The translations under genes were made by a program, and so were the position numbers. The notes below the pieces were generated by a model. That model did no database searches and was not told the origin of the DNA. It worked only from the letters and a program-made list of their open reading frames with translations. Shown here in pieces: positions 25,501 to 36,614 of a stretch of DNA of 64,000 nucleotides (positions are counted from its first letter, which is position 1; each line of letters starts with the position of its first letter). Origin of the DNA: Dreissena polymorpha (lineage: Eukaryota; Mollusca; Bivalvia; Myida; Dreissenidae). The DNA lies in NCBI RefSeq assembly GCF_020536995.1, contig NC_068359.1, positions 69,814,110 through 69,878,109 of the forward strand. The letters run 5' to 3'.

Positions 25501-27619
25501 AGCTCCATGAGATACACATGCATTTTAAATATCTAGTTGCTATCTTCAATATTGCAAAATTTGACCTTTGACATTGAAGAATGACCTTAACCTTTCACCA
25601 CTCAAAATGTGCAGCTCAATGAGATACACATGCATGCCAAATATCAAGTTGCTATCTTCAATATTTAAAAATTTATGGCCAATGTTTAGTTTTCGGAAGG
25701 ACGGAATATTTGACATTTGACCTTGAAGAATGACCTTGATTTTCACCTTTCACCACTCAAAATGTTCAGCTCCAGGAGATACACATGCATGACAAATATC
25801 AAGTTGCTATCTTCAATATTTAAAAAGTTATGGCCAATGTTGTGGACGGATGGACAGACGCCATATATTAGACATTTGAACTTGAAGGATGACCTTGACC
25901 TTTCACCACTCAAAATGTTCAGCTCCAGGAGATACACATGCATGCTAAATATCAAGTTGCTATCACCAATAGTGAAAACGCTATGGCCAATGTTAAAGTT
26001 TTCGGACGGACGGACAGACGCCATATATTAGAAATTCGACCTTGAAGGATGACCTTGACCTTCACCACTCAAAATGTGCAGCTCCATGAGATGCACATGT
26101 GTGCCAAATATCAAGTTGCTATGTAAAATATTGAAAAAGTTATGACCATTAAAGTGTTCGGACGGACGGACAGACTGACGGACAGTTCAACTGCTATATG
26201 CCACCCTACCAGGGGCATAAAAAGAGGACCATTGAAATAAAATCGAATGGTTAGATTTTCAAACCTGGTAATTTCAGAACAAGAGTTAAAATAAACTGAA
26301 AAGTATATTGAGAATCTTATGAAATGGACGAAGAAGAATTTAATGATAATTATTGGATAAATAAGTTAACATTATGATTCCAAGCTTTTATGTAATACTA
26401 TCTTGTTTTGTGATTCTTAAATATTTTTCTCTTTTTCCATTTTTCCGTTATGTGAGTTGGCTACTTTAAGATTAACGAGTGTCTACTAAATCTCTATGAA
26501 TGATGCACTTCCTTTTTTCTACATACATATATATATATATATTAGTTTCTTATGGAATATAAGATCCATTTAATATCCTGACAAACTGAAATGCACATTT
26601 TTATTCTGTAAAACTAAGTTTCATATGGAATATTACTATCATTAGATCCATTAAGTATACTGACAAACAGCAAAAGATAACTAACATGGACACATGGAAC
26701 AAATCTCAAATGCAAGACAAAGACAGCTTAGTGTTGATCAGTGAAAGGACAGCGATTGAAATTAGCATAAGTCAGCTAGTCCTCCATTGGTGCATTTGAA
26801 CTGTGCTTGCTCGAATTTGCAGATATATTGACTTTGTCAGCCTTGCCTTCAATCTTCCGTAACAAAAATTCAGGCTTACATGTACTTGGTCTAAGTGCTA
26901 ATTTCTATCCCTGAAATGACAGAATGTAATGATGAACATAGCAATATTTTCTGTTATTTATTGCGAATGGATACAGCTCTGGGTCTTTTCTTAGCAGATC
27001 CTTGTAGATTTCATCATAAGTCGTGTTAAAGTCGTAGATGTTCGGCATATTGGGGGCTGGTCCAGGCAGCTTCACTTGATTTCCTGTTCCAAATGATCGT
27101 ACATTGAAACCTTTTTTGCTGAAACAGAGAAAAGTAATCGTTCAATTGTACTTTACACTTTAGGCCAGTCACTGATTTTTCTATTAGCTTCCTAGTTTGA
27201 TTGTAATTGAACAAACCCACTATCAAAAAAAAAATCAACATTTCATTACGTTACTTTCTGTGTTTAATTGTGAAAAAAATAAAACATTACATACGGGATT
27301 TCTTCTGAGGTAAAGAAAGGCCTGCAGTAAAAATGAACACTTGTCGGACTACTTTCAATATTTATCAGTAATTACCGCCCTTAGTCTTGTTAAAGTATAA
27401 TGGATAACCTTGACCTTCCAGAAACAAACAAAAAAGTTCTAAAATCACTACCAACAAGAAATAAGAAAACAACACATTGTTGTCATACATTTTATTTATT
27501 GTCAGATCTCTCATCAACATGCAGTTTGATTTTATCAAGGTATACCTTAAACAGCTGTGGCCCTCCATACTTCGGTTCATATTGCTCGAGCAAACAACAG
27601 CTATTCGTAGGTCTGACAT
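13568..27619 (-). CDS. SSU72: RNA polymerase II CTD phosphatase SSU72, 5 exons, complete
   Basis: Coding exons in transcript order: 27619-27546, 27118-26975, 15579-15440, 14859-14741, 13669-13568; phases agree and all introns are GT-AG. The product is 192 aa (human 194), which dephosphorylates Ser5 of the polymerase II C-terminal repeat and takes part in transcription termination and 3'-end processing. MSDLRIAVVCSSNMNRSMEG carries the CX5R phosphatase loop (Cys10, Arg16). Exon 2 has FNVRSFGTGNQVKLPGPAP and IYDFNTTYDEIY; exon 3 GILHMLDRNRRIKPKPERFQ; exon 4 VINIDIQDNHEEATIGAFLI with the general acid Asp141 (human Asp143); exon 5 DIDNEIDEIIQEF and the end HTLQFM. The second intron, 15580-26974, is 11.4 kb and full of mobile elements. 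ATG 27617-27619 is chosen by alignment with the family N-terminus. Confidence 0.96.
13706..14036. mobile_element. CAGGG-ended hAT-like MITE in SSU72 intron 4, 5-bp duplication
   Basis: Ends are inverted: 'cagggctcaacatt' at 13706 and 'aatgttgagccctg' ending at 14036. Both sides carry GATAC (13701-13705 and 14037-14041). The interior has repeated 'caacttgccc', 'acttgcc' and 'cttgcccagaccc' pieces, also found in the 36615-37569 element. The element ends 36 bases from the exon 5 boundary. Confidence 0.8.
14291..14421 (+). repeat. Dispersed repeat 'cctgcgagtaactc' family, copy 1
   Basis: Contains 'accagcataaaacc', 'cagcctgcgagtaactc', 'ttttatgcggtctgctgctc' and 'gttgggaatgaggccttta'. Other copies: 41031-41150 (+), 57036-57196 (-) and 61178-61322 (-). 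The centre is a small palindrome (cctgcgagtaactcgcagg in the best copy). Confidence 0.65.
14524..14662. mobile_element. Palindromic MITE, copy 4 (degraded), SSU72 intron 4
   Basis: Recognisable 'gcgtaaattacccaaaatta', 'gcccgtgcagttcggctaat', 'acgaaaatccagtt' and 'actttacgcacttgcat'. Confidence 0.6.
15905..16890. repeat. Shuffled inverted-repeat block in SSU72 intron 2
   Basis: Three segments each have a reverse-complement partner but in scrambled order: A 16104-16168 with A' 16278-16346; B 16170-16210 with B' 16850-16886; and a MITE fragment M 16212-16271 with M' 16540-16600. The left edge (15905-16000) also has a tandem pair 'gctacgcttggaacgataac' / 'gctacgctaggaacgataac' whose inverse appears near 16415-16460. 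The order A-B-M-A'-M'-B' is not a simple palindrome. Confidence 0.7.
17698..18111. mobile_element. Candidate TTAA-flanked element with tRNA-like half, SSU72 intron 2
   Basis: Left TTAA-AGGGACTAG and right GTGCTCCT-TTAA bound about 414 bp. The inverted match is short (AGG plus scattered bases). Inside, near 17924-17945, 'gtgggctcgagccctgcgg' resembles the B box and T arm of a tRNA. Weaker than the two other TTAA elements described. Confidence 0.35.
18455..20093. mobile_element. Composite TTAA-flanked element, 1.64 kb, SSU72 intron 2
   Basis: TTAA at 18451-18454 and 20094-20097 flank ends 'aggggctgtcaac' and 'gttgacggtccct' (inverted). About 130 bp of each outer end match as inverted repeats ('ttctaaaataccg', 'attaaaatatcac', 'ttacttgcaaag', 'ttttcagtatattcggtaat'). 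An inner copy of the right-hand half is at 18823-18900 and of the left-hand half at 19709-19740, so two incomplete palindromic units (18455-18900 and 19709-20093) flank about 0.8 kb of other sequence. Each unit shares 'gcattcctggg', 'taccacgtgacga' and 'tgatcaatct'. Confidence 0.75.
20094..21289. other. SSU72 intron 2 sequence; nothing recognised
   Basis: AT-rich intronic sequence. Short open frames here show no family resemblance and no repeat structure stands out. Confidence 0.3.
21290..21845 (-). mobile_element. Decayed LINE, reverse-transcriptase C-terminal part
   Basis: In minus orientation the three frames together recall the common non-LTR tail 'RRvLgI.W.DHV.N..ML..A.I.SM', then a glycine-valine-His-Arg-Met-like stretch around 'yVHRMENGRI', then 'RDLKAININPGTWKELITRDG' and 'CNWRRAVHVGLGIVE'. 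The frame is broken in several places (frameshifts and stops), so it is an old copy. It lacks the polymerase core and the 5' part. The last segment gives the best match to the region after the polymerase domain in mollusc LINEs. Confidence 0.65.
21846..25389. other. SSU72 intron 2 sequence without recognised features
   Basis: AT-rich. I saw only short unconvincing open frames: 22247-22522, 22875-23006 (ends NPGPW), 23013-23264 and 24594-24797. A fragment 'tttaaagggcgacaactc' at 23537 resembles TTAA-type element ends but has no visible partner. Confidence 0.3.
25390..26222 (-). mobile_element. Tandem-core element in SSU72 intron 2
   Basis: On the minus strand it starts 'tttttatgcccctggtaggg' and ends 'aacacaatg..gacaaacacatctcgt'. 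The core has about five units of roughly 140 bp with 'ttgaccttgaaggatgacct', 'aatgtgcagctcca', 'gagatacacatgcatg' and 'aaatatcaagttgctatc'. Same core family as 53285-53665 and 58150-59005. Confidence 0.75.
26223..26974. other. SSU72 intron 2 near exon 2; no repeat recognised
   Basis: AT-rich intronic sequence with a short (at)n run near 26526-26543. Nothing else supported. Confidence 0.3.
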
Positions 27620-28632
27620 CTTGAAAATAAAGCTTAAAGAGATTGTGAAAAACAGAAAAATGTGTAGAATAAACAACGACTTAACAAGATGAAATAGTTA
27701 TTTTCGTAAATAATGGGTGATATGCTAGATGAATTCAGATTGATCCAATAACAAGAAAACATAAATTAACTATCAACGTAATTTATCGGTTGTATACGCT
27801 TTCAAAAGATATGTGAACGAATTATATTATATATTTTCAAATAATTTTCAAAAATTGTAGACACCAAACTAATAAAAAAATGTATTTAAATAATGAATGC
27901 GAAAGAAAGAAATTCGTATGGCAATTTCATTAAAATAAAATAAAAAGTTTCAACAGTTATTTATTTCGTTTGAATGTTGTTTATTTTTATCTACGCACAC
28001 GGTCAAAACGGTTGAGAGTATAAAATCCCAATAAGCCACCGCAGTGATTAAAACCCCTAGATCACTTTTGGGTTTTTATGTTCCCGCTTTAATTTAATGA
28101 CTACGGACAACACCAATTATACAACATATAGCGGTGAATTTTATATTGTAAAATGCGTTTTCTGCATAACTCGAGTATTCTTACATTTATAATAATTTTG
28201 TCCAAATAATTCAAAATTCAAAATCAGCGATTTTTTGTTACGAGTACTGCATCATAATGTGGTGTTAAGATGCAAATTACGATAAACGATAGCATAATTA
28301 ATTGATTTAATCGCAAAATATGTTAACGAAAGTGCCATACAAGTTTCACTTTCATTCGGATTTGAATATAATTTTGTTTTAGTTGTTATATCGAGTGGTG
28401 TTGATGAGTGTGATGCTAATTTAGAGGTCCCCGGCTGCATTTCTAGACGGACAATGAGAATTTCTGAAAATATTATAGCATTTCCCGCTCAACAAAAAAT
28501 ATACTGGTCAGAAATGAGTAACCCACTAAATAAACTTAACTTTAACTTTACTTTATCAAGTATAATGTGTATTCATACTAGAGTTACCGTATCGGATGTA
28601 CGAGTAAGTTCATTTAACTCTTAAATGTATTG
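27620..28632. other. Upstream flank of SSU72; no gene seen
   Basis: The region 5' of the SSU72 start codon (transcribed leftward). 'gatccaataac' at about 27743 contains a CCAAT on the plus strand, but there is no basis for a firm promoter call. The rest is AT-rich and unremarkable. Confidence 0.25.
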
Positions 28633-28636
28633 TTAA

Positions 28637-29151
28637 AGGGATCTTTTCACGCTTTGGTAAATTGACAAAATTGAAAAAAGTTGTTTCAGATTCGTAAGTT
28701 TTCGTTTTAGTTATGATATTTGTGAGGAAACAGTAATACTGAACATTAACCATGCTCTAATATAGCCATTATATGCATCTTTTGACGATTTTAAAACCTA
28801 AAAATTATAAAGCGATGCAACGCGAAACGATTGAATAATTTGGAGAGTTCTGTTTTTGTCGTTAAATTTTGTGAAACTACGAAGATTGCTTATATAAGGT
28901 ATAAAATACGTCAAGCATGTGTAGTCGGCGGAATAGCTCAGTAGGCTAAAGCGTTTTTACTTCAGGACTCTGGCAGGACTCCAGGAGTCACTGGTTCGAA
29001 ACCTGCTCCGGGCAATGTTCTTTTCCTTTTTTTTATTTTTTTTTTCTTGATTTTTTAATGGAGCTTTTACGATCCAATGTTTACATTTATCAATATAAAG
29101 CATTTAATGGATAAGTTAAAAAAAAATGCCAAAATCTGTGAAAAGGCCCCT
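28637..29151 (+). mobile_element. TTAA-flanked MITE carrying a tRNA-like sequence
   Basis: TTAA at 28633-28636 and 29152-29155. Ends 'agggatcttttcac' and 'gtgaaaaggcccct' are inverted. The 515-bp body has no open frame of note and holds a tRNA-like segment at about 28923-29013. Insertion at TTAA with AGGG-type ends fits the Kolobok or piggyBac superfamilies. Confidence 0.8.
28923..29013 (+). ncRNA. tRNA-like sequence (A and B boxes, long variable arm)
   Basis: An A-box-like 'tagctcagtaggctaaagcg' and a B-box 'ggttcgaaacc' lie about 40 bases apart. The insert 'gactctggcaggactccaggagtc' could form the long variable arm of class II tRNAs (Leu/Ser). The acceptor stem pairs only partly ('gtcggcg' with 'tccgggc' leaves mismatches), there is no clear anticodon arm, and the sequence sits inside a TTAA-flanked element. 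It is best read as tRNA-derived rather than a working tRNA gene. Confidence 0.5.
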
Positions 29152-29499
29152 TTAATTGTAAGTTATGCACTTTAAAAAAGTTTTATGTAAGTGTCGTATA
29201 AGCATTATATGCAGTCATTTCTGTCAAAATTAAAATCATAGTAATTTTAATGTTATATACTACTTAACGTCTACATTTCTCACTGTAAACAATTCTTTCC
29301 ATTTTGAATTTTTTGAGGACAGTAACTTAAATGTATTCCCAAATGTAAGAAGGTCTAGTGAACAGGGTTTGTCGACATTTATATTTCCTACATGATGTCA
29401 ACACTTTATTTTCATGAATTACACTAAGTCTCGGTAAGAAGTGTTATTCAGTAGACGTTTCGTAAGTGCACTTTTATCAAATATTAAAGCAGTTACCCA

Positions 29500-29942
29500 A
29501 GAAAACATCTATCGCAACCGTTGTTTATTTTTGGTGTTTTCACTTCATATACACTTAGATTTGTTAATGCAGCATCAACATACTAGAACAATATCCCGGA
29601 AAGAGAAAAAACATGCATTTGAATATAAACCGTACTTTCGTTTGACAACTGATCACGCATGTACGATGTGTACCTAAATTTAGTTTTAGTGCAGATTCGT
29701 TCATACGACACAAAGACACAATTTTGTTTTACGGTTTATTGGCTTAGAGGACTGGGTGAGTCATGTAAGATATCAAATATTAAAATATATTTTTAATTAA
29801 CAACTGGTAGCAAGATGAGTTGCAGATAATTGGTCAGTAACCACATTTTAACCAACACTTTTGACCTGTTAATTCTTTTCAGCTCAATTCAACAGTGAAA
29901 AATGCCAATAATATCACTTTAACTTGAACCGGAGTGATTGGC
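29500..29942 (-). mobile_element. TTAA-type dispersed element, copy 2 (reverse orientation)
   Basis: Reverse complement of most of 2103-2622, ending in 'cagtgaaaaatgccaataat' and 'atcactttaac'. Internal parts of copy 1 are missing (around 2270-2370), and the other end is too diverged to place exactly. Confidence 0.6.
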
Positions 29943-30719
29943 GCATGTTTTCTGCATATTGTTTAAATGAAGTTTACATTTGAGTCAGATTTAAACAAAA
30001 TCCGCCAAAGGGTAGAGAATAAAAAGGACCGGGCACATCAACTTTTTACCTTGAAACATAATTTTGCCATTGAGCCGGCGAGACTGGCTGATACCATCTG
30101 CACGTTGTCTCAACGTCGTTAACAGTTAAGGCAAGTGTGATGAAAATTCGTCATAATGGGTTTAGGATACCATAAAAAGAGGTTCAACCATTCATATTGA
30201 ATTATAGCCTCGACCTTTAGCCGGTCTGATTTCTCATACTTTTTGTACGTTATCTCAATTAAATTACCTAAACATTTATAAGAGTATAAAAGAAAAGAAC
30301 TGTACACAAGCGTGTTACGAAAAGACTGACGAAATAGCGGAGCGACTTAGGGCATTCCTACAATCCCACGCCCATTTCGCAGCGGACAGATTTATAACAG
30401 TACCATTGTTTAGAACTTATCGTAATAATTTAATATAATTCTAAATTTGAAAGTCATAATAATAAAATTTACTAAATATTATGAAAGCTGTATATCCTAT
30501 GAAGTCACTTACTACCATTTTATTAACATCTTGATATTTCACACTCCGATTAATATCCAAACCGAGCAAATGATAATTCACAGCATTTACCTTCGCCCAC
30601 GACTAACTTTTCATTAATTAAAACTTTATTGCAAACAAAATCGGATAACAATATAATATAAGTTAAAAACAATCTGATCGACTAAGAGTTGACGAGAGAC
30701 TTTTTATAGTAAAAATAAT
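29943..30719. other. Intergenic; nothing recognised
   Basis: AT-rich sequence between repeats; no coding or repeat signal I can name. Confidence 0.3.
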
Positions 30720-31460
30720 TAAAATAATTAAAATTAAATCATTCATATTCATCTTATTTATTTGATACCTAACGTAAAATCTCTTTGTAGAATGGCACGC
30801 GCTTTATGTGCTAAACAGCGTTTCTGCACTTATTGTGACTTAAATTTGGTAGAGGATGAAATTCACTTTGCAATGCTTTGTATATGTTTTCATGATGATA
30901 GAGAAAAGTTATTTAAAAATGTACAAAAGATAAATAATAATTTTATTAACCTTTCAAATGAACAGAAATTTGTCTGGCTTATGTGCTCAGAACAACATGA
31001 TATTAACTCACTATTTGCCACCTTCTTGTATAATGCCTTCAATAAAAGAACTAATTTGGTAATTTGTTTAAATCTGTGTAACTTTAGATAAATGTTGCAT
31101 AATATTATACACTATTTATGATTTTGCAAAGTCTTAATTAATAGTTTATTAGAGTAGGCTCTTAGTATTACTTGTGAGTTCATATATATTTTATACTGAG
31201 TACATTAAACATTCATGTACTATTTATAAGAAACATGTAGACATGAGTAAAGGCATTTGCTTTTTGTTTTCTCTTAGAAATCTTTTGTTTTGCATTATCA
31301 AACTTTATTTAATTGTGTATCATCTAATACGAATTAAGCTTTATTTCTTTACTTTCCTTATTTCACAAGTATATTGTGTTACTGTTTTATATGGGTGATT
31401 CATATGTCATTGTTAATGTGACCCGTAATGGGTTTAATAAACAATTCTTATTCTTATTCG
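30720..31460 (+). mobile_element. LINE 3' end: RT C-terminal zinc-finger-like tail and 3' tail
   Basis: An open frame (30762-31091) contains RFCTYCDLNLVEDEIHFAML followed by C.CFHDDREKLF, then KFVWLMC. The C-x2-C ... DE-x-HF ... C spacing followed by an Arg/Leu-Phe motif is typical of the end of the reverse-transcriptase protein of many invertebrate LINEs. The frame ends in TAA at 31089-31091. About 350 bases later the sequence 'gacccgtaatgggtttaata' leads into a short (attctt)n tail at 31440-31458, a usual LINE 3' end. It is 5'-truncated: the polymerase and endonuclease are absent. Confidence 0.7.
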
Positions 31461-32699
31461 TTTTCTTATGATACTGCTTTCAAACGCTTTTGCCTTTCAA
31501 ACAATCAATAAATAGCCGTTTTGACCTTCTCATGAATATCGTGCTGGTTCCATCATTTAACGTGTGTTTCAGTACACTTTATTCTAATAAAAGGGCCACA
31601 GTCATAAAATGTTCCACCATTTTGTTCGCATGGCGTCAATGCATATTGTGAAAATGTGTTTTAAATCTTTAGTTATTTGAAATTAAAGAGTATTACTGTG
31701 ATGCTGATAAAGTAATTGCAGGTACATATAAGATGGTGCTTCAGTGTTCCGTTCGGCTATTTTTTGTACAAATACGTAGAGAACTGAAATTTTCATTGCC
31801 AACAGCAAGCTATTTTACAAACTGAAAAATTAAAATAACGGCGTAAATAAATACATATTTTACTTAAATTATTTTCACATATATCACAAGAGTAGTTGCA
31901 ATAATCCAACTCCCAACTATTGACCCGCATTTGGTTACGGCATATTTCATGTCAAGTCTTTCGCCCGAAATCCAGGCGGCACTTACATCGGTTAATATTA
32001 GCTTCAAAAACTATTTTCTGGCATAAATAAACACAAACAGATCATACATATATCACTAAGGCGCAAAATAAAACAATTTATTTTATGTGGTGTGCTTGCA
32101 TAATAATGATAATAATTCAAAGTTTCAAACGCATGAACGGCTTATGAGAGTGTGCAAGTTTTGCCATGAAAAAAAACCTGATTTTGATGTCTCCATAATC
32201 CAGGGGTGTAAATTTTCCGGATTATTTTGGAAATCTGGATTTCAGCCAACCAGGCTCGATTTGGAGATCAAGGAAAATTTAATTAGATATTTTTTTTAGG
32301 ACGGGGGGTGGTAGGGGAAAATTCATTTGAAAGCACGATCAATTGAGAATGATATTAATATATTTGTTAAAGCCTCATCGTCTTTTCGCTTCAGGGGTCA
32401 AATATTCCACTTGTCCGCTCGTATTGACAAGTGAAATCTTGAAAAGACAAGTGAATTTCCCTTAAGCTCTCGTCCTACAGGATGAGTGAAAAAAGCTGAT
32501 TTAAAAATATGTATATTCTTACCAGTAAGACTCTTTTTCAGTCAATAAAATCATTTTCTTAAAGCATTTCTATTCCGAAAGTAGAAAACAAATGACCCGG
32601 AAATTGTAATTGTAAATTTCATACTGCAGGTGCTTGTTGTTGTGCTAGACTGTGTCCCAAGTAAATATTGGCTTTTTGGTGTAAAATTTGTGCTTCTAT
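31461..32699. other. Intergenic with element fragments
   Basis: Mostly AT-rich. Fragments 'ccaggggtgtaaattttccgg' (32201) and 'caggggtcaaatattccact' (32391, followed by 'tgtccgctcg') look like pieces of the CAGGG-ended family; no complete copy is visible. Confidence 0.35.
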
Positions 32700-33104
32700 G
32701 TTGACACTATAATGCCCCCGGTAGGCAGGCATATAGCAGTTGAACTGTCCGTCAGTCAGTATGTCAGTGTGTATGTCAGTCTGTTCGTCTGTCTGAAAAA
32801 CTTTAACATTGGCCATAACTTTTGCATTATTGAAGATAGAAACTTGATATTTGGCATGCATGTGTATCTCATGAAGCTGCATATTTTGAGTGGTGGAAGT
32901 TCAAGGTCAAGGTCATCCTTCAAGGTCAAAGGTAAAAAAAAAAAAAAATTCAAAGCGGCATTCTCATGAAGCTGCACATTTTGAGTGGTGGAAGTTCAAG
33001 GTCAAGGTCATCCATCCTTCAAGGTCAAAGGTAAATAAAAAAAATTAATTTCAAAGCAGCGCAATAGGGGGCATTGTGTTTCTGACAAACACATCTCTTG
33101 TATT
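32700..33104 (+). mobile_element. Tandem-core element
   Basis: Starts 'tataatgcccccggtaggca', has one full and one partial core unit ('gagctgc' variants 'gaagctgcacattttgagtg', 'caaggtcaaggtcatcc') and ends 'tagggggcattgtgtttctg' then 'acaaacacatctcttgt'. Confidence 0.75.
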
Positions 33105-33139
33105 TATTTATTTCTGATTGGCTAGCCGATGACATGGAC

Positions 33140-33680
33140 AAGACAGTGATTTTTTTACCCAATTGGGAATGGGTCCTGTACCCATGCCATTGGGAATTTT
33201 TCGCGTTGTGAAATCACCAAATTGGGAAAAAAAACAAGTTGCGAAATCTTCTTATTGGGAAAAGTTGTGAATTGTACCAATTGACGAATGGTATTTTAAT
33301 GACTTTGTTTAACTTTTGTCAGCTTTAAATGACACAGGAAACAGTGTTTTTTTTTCACAATTTTGGGAATGGGGCCGGGTCCATTTTGATTGGGAAAATT
33401 CGCGGCGTTTTGACTAACATTGGGAAATTAGTGTTGTTGTTGTTTTGCTCACAAATGCTTCAAAATTGAGGATACAAGTGTCTCCAGTATTATATTTACT
33501 AAGGTTGATCTTATATTGATGGGAGATGAACAAAATATTGATCTAAAAAAAATAAATATATATACATATTTTTTTTTTCCATTGGGAATTTTTATCTCCC
33601 ATTTGGGAAAAATAAATACTTATTTCCATTGGGTTTTTGAATGAAAAAAAAACAGTGGGAAAGCAACATAAACTTTTATT
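33140..33680. repeat. 'attgggaa' repeat family, copy 1
   Basis: Many irregular 'caattgggaa', 'attgggaatttttcgcg' and 'gggtcc' pieces. The same vocabulary appears at 35280-35900, 39857-40246 and 43805-44000. The 39857 copy has clean ends, and this one does not. Confidence 0.55.
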
Positions 33681-34159
33681 CACAGTCCTGCACAAACAAC
33701 AACATGCTATCGGAACACAAATTGTTACAGACAGAACTGGTATCGTGCTATTAACCTTTGAATAAATGTATATTTATGTAAATTACATTTAAATATAGCA
33801 ATTTTAAGTGTTGAATGGTTGGTGAAAAGATCTTCTAAAATTCGCCTTTTCGCCCAAAACTAAGCGAAATTCCTCCCTCTAAGGGCCCTGGACCCAATCC
33901 ACCAAAGTGGTGCAAGGGCCCTGTTTTGGAAAATTCCTATTTATAAAAAATGCCCCCATACCACGTCTGTGTATGACATCCCTAGTAACAAAATGAGGGC
34001 CACTACCTCCTCCTACACTATAAGCACTAGAACCTTGAAACTTACACACATGGTATCTATGAGCATATGTGCGACCCTGCACTATTTGGAATTTTGATCT
34101 GACCCCTGGGTCAAAAGTTATGGGGGTGGAGGTGGGGCCAGGTCAGAGATTTTCACTCA
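33681..34159. other. Intergenic; possible decayed repeat
   Basis: Contains 'aagggccctggaccc' and its near inverse 'caagggccct' (33881-33921), and a microsatellite-poor remainder. No gene supported. Confidence 0.3.
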
Positions 34160-35279
34160 TTTTTATACGCCCGTTTTTAAAAACGGGACGAATTATAGTT
34201 TCACCCTTGGCGAGCGGCAGGCGGCGTCCACAGCAGTGTCCGCTCTCTAATCGAAGTAGTTTTCATCCGATCTTCACCTAATTTGGGCAGAAGTTGTGTC
34301 TAGATGATATGTAGGTCAAGTTCAAATATGGGTCATTCCGGGTCAAAAACGAGGTCACGATGTCACTTAGTGCATTTCAAGCATATAGCATGGTGTCTGC
34401 TCTCTAATTGAAGTAGTTTTCATCTGATCTTCACCGAATTTAGACAGATGATCAGGGATCAACCTAGCCCAAAATTTTAGGGAGAAGTGACTTCTCCTTC
34501 CAATGGTATTGGGGAGAAGTGAGTGGAACTTTGATCACACGCGTAAAGGTACTTTTAATATTAATCTTTCACAATTAATAACCATACATATATCTGAAAT
34601 AAAATATGCTGAAACACTAACTAAAACTAAACATTCTATTTTAAACTGCCATGATGTTAAAGAGATATTGCTCTCTTAAAAACTGTAAAACCTGTGTTTA
34701 ATTTGGCCAAAATACACATTTCATTCATATGTAATGACTACTTGAGGATGTAGGATAAAGGGAATATAGGGCAGAGCCCTTAGGCTAGCATATTGTTCTT
34801 TTTTTAGTCTTTCTAGGTGCAATTTCTGGTTAGTGCATTGCGAAATATTGTCAACCAGACCATCCCTAACATTGCATGTTTATTCGTCATTCAATAAAAA
34901 TGTTATAAAGGACGTAAAAAAATAATTAAAATCGACGAACCATTCGTATCGGTAAACGACTGTCCGAAAACATGTCAATATACGTGACGTCTTCTGCACA
35001 TGCATATCGTTTGACGGCAGAAAATTAAAACCAGTAACCTGTAACCTAGCAAATACGCAATCAATATATTATTTGGTTGACATATTGCTTGAAAATACAA
35101 TATTGCAGTGCTTTACTTTGCTAATAGATAGTTTAAATAGCAAGATTTCAGTGCTTTACTTTGCTAATATATAGTTTAAAAAAGCAAGATTTCGGACATT
35201 AGCAACATCCATAGATTGTACGAGTCTCGGACAGTACTGAAGAGGTTTCATCAGTTACTGCTCTTGTCAGTACCAATCA

Positions 35280-35900
35280 GAAATCAATAATTAAAAGACC
35301 GGCTTCTTCCGCTCCATTTTGGGAAAACGCCACACTGGAATTTTGGGAATTTCGCGTCGTGAAAACCCCCATTTTGGGAAAAAAATAATTCGCAAAATTG
35401 GCTCAATTGGGAAAAATTATCGCATGTAAATAGTGTTTCATATATTTCAAAGAAGCCGTTAACTGGTAAATAACGACTATTTTGATAACTTATAATTAAA
35501 ATTTTACAAAATATTATGAACATGTGTGATAAGTGCAGGTTTTTTAATCTGAATTTGGGGAAAAGGCCTGGCCTTTTTTGAAGTGAAAAAAATCGCGCAA
35601 AGTGCCGGATTTTGAGGAAAATAAGGAAAGTCTTAAATAATCATTAACATATTTTACAATTTTTAAAACAAATTCAAGGCAACAGATAATTTAATTATGC
35701 AATACTTTCTATTTTCTATACCGTATCAGGTTAACTTATATATTTTAAAGTTAAAAAAAAAATAATTTTTTTTTGTTTTCTTTGTTTGGCTATTGGGAAC
35801 GCTTTTTTCAATTGGGAAAAAACAACCAGATTTGCATTGGGAATGGGGTCGAATTTTGGACCCGTGGCATAGGGCGGAAAAAGCCTGAAAGACCGGACAA
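35280..35900. repeat. 'attgggaa' repeat family, copies 2 and 3
   Basis: 35285-35410 has 'ccattttgggaaaacgcc' and 'ggaatttcgcgtcgtgaaaa'. 35538-35887 starts 'caggttttttaatctga', shares 'gtcttaaataatca', 'caaggcaacagataattta' with 43860-43950, and ends 'ggcggaaaaagcctg'. Confidence 0.55.
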
Positions 35901-36614
35901 TGTCTCATGGCGATATAATAATAATATAATACAAATAGTATATATTCGTTATGCTATATTTTATCCCCTTTGCGCACAATAAGTCACTGTTTAGCATTTG
36001 GTTATATCTATTCGATTTTTATCGCATATGCACATTTTAAACTGAATTTAAATTGGCAATATATCCCAATTAATTCCGCATTATGCAGCAGTCTCAATTT
36101 GCAAATTGACTAACGACAGAGATAAACTTGTACTCTTAAAAACCTCCCGAACATTTCGTGGGAGATTCTTCAACAATACATGTTTATGTTCTATGCCGGC
36201 CATAGCTTAATTATTTCAAGATTTGTTGTGTTTTATTCGATTATAAATACATAAATTGATGTAACACACCCGTACATTCTGAAATACCCCAAATTGTAAT
36301 TCTCCCAACTGAGTGTCGCGTGCCAATAATTCTTATGTTTAAATGGCGTCATTGACTTTTAATGGAATGTTCCCACGTGCTTGACTGCGTTTTTGGATTA
36401 AACTTTTGATGTGTAAGTCTGTTTCTCTGTGATATTTGTTAAGCTTAGTACTCAAATATATTATGACTGAAATTTAGCAGTGAGATTCGGACTGTTTTAA
36501 GTTGTACAAATCGTCAAGCATAACAATAAATGACCATCATGTGAACAATGGCTGTATTGGTTCCCAGCAGCCATGACAAATAACAAGAGCCGATTGAAAA
36601 ACTGTAAACGAGGT

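Noticed and set aside
28923-29013. Functional tRNA gene
   Set aside because: Acceptor stem mismatches and no convincing anticodon arm; it lies inside a TTAA-flanked element.
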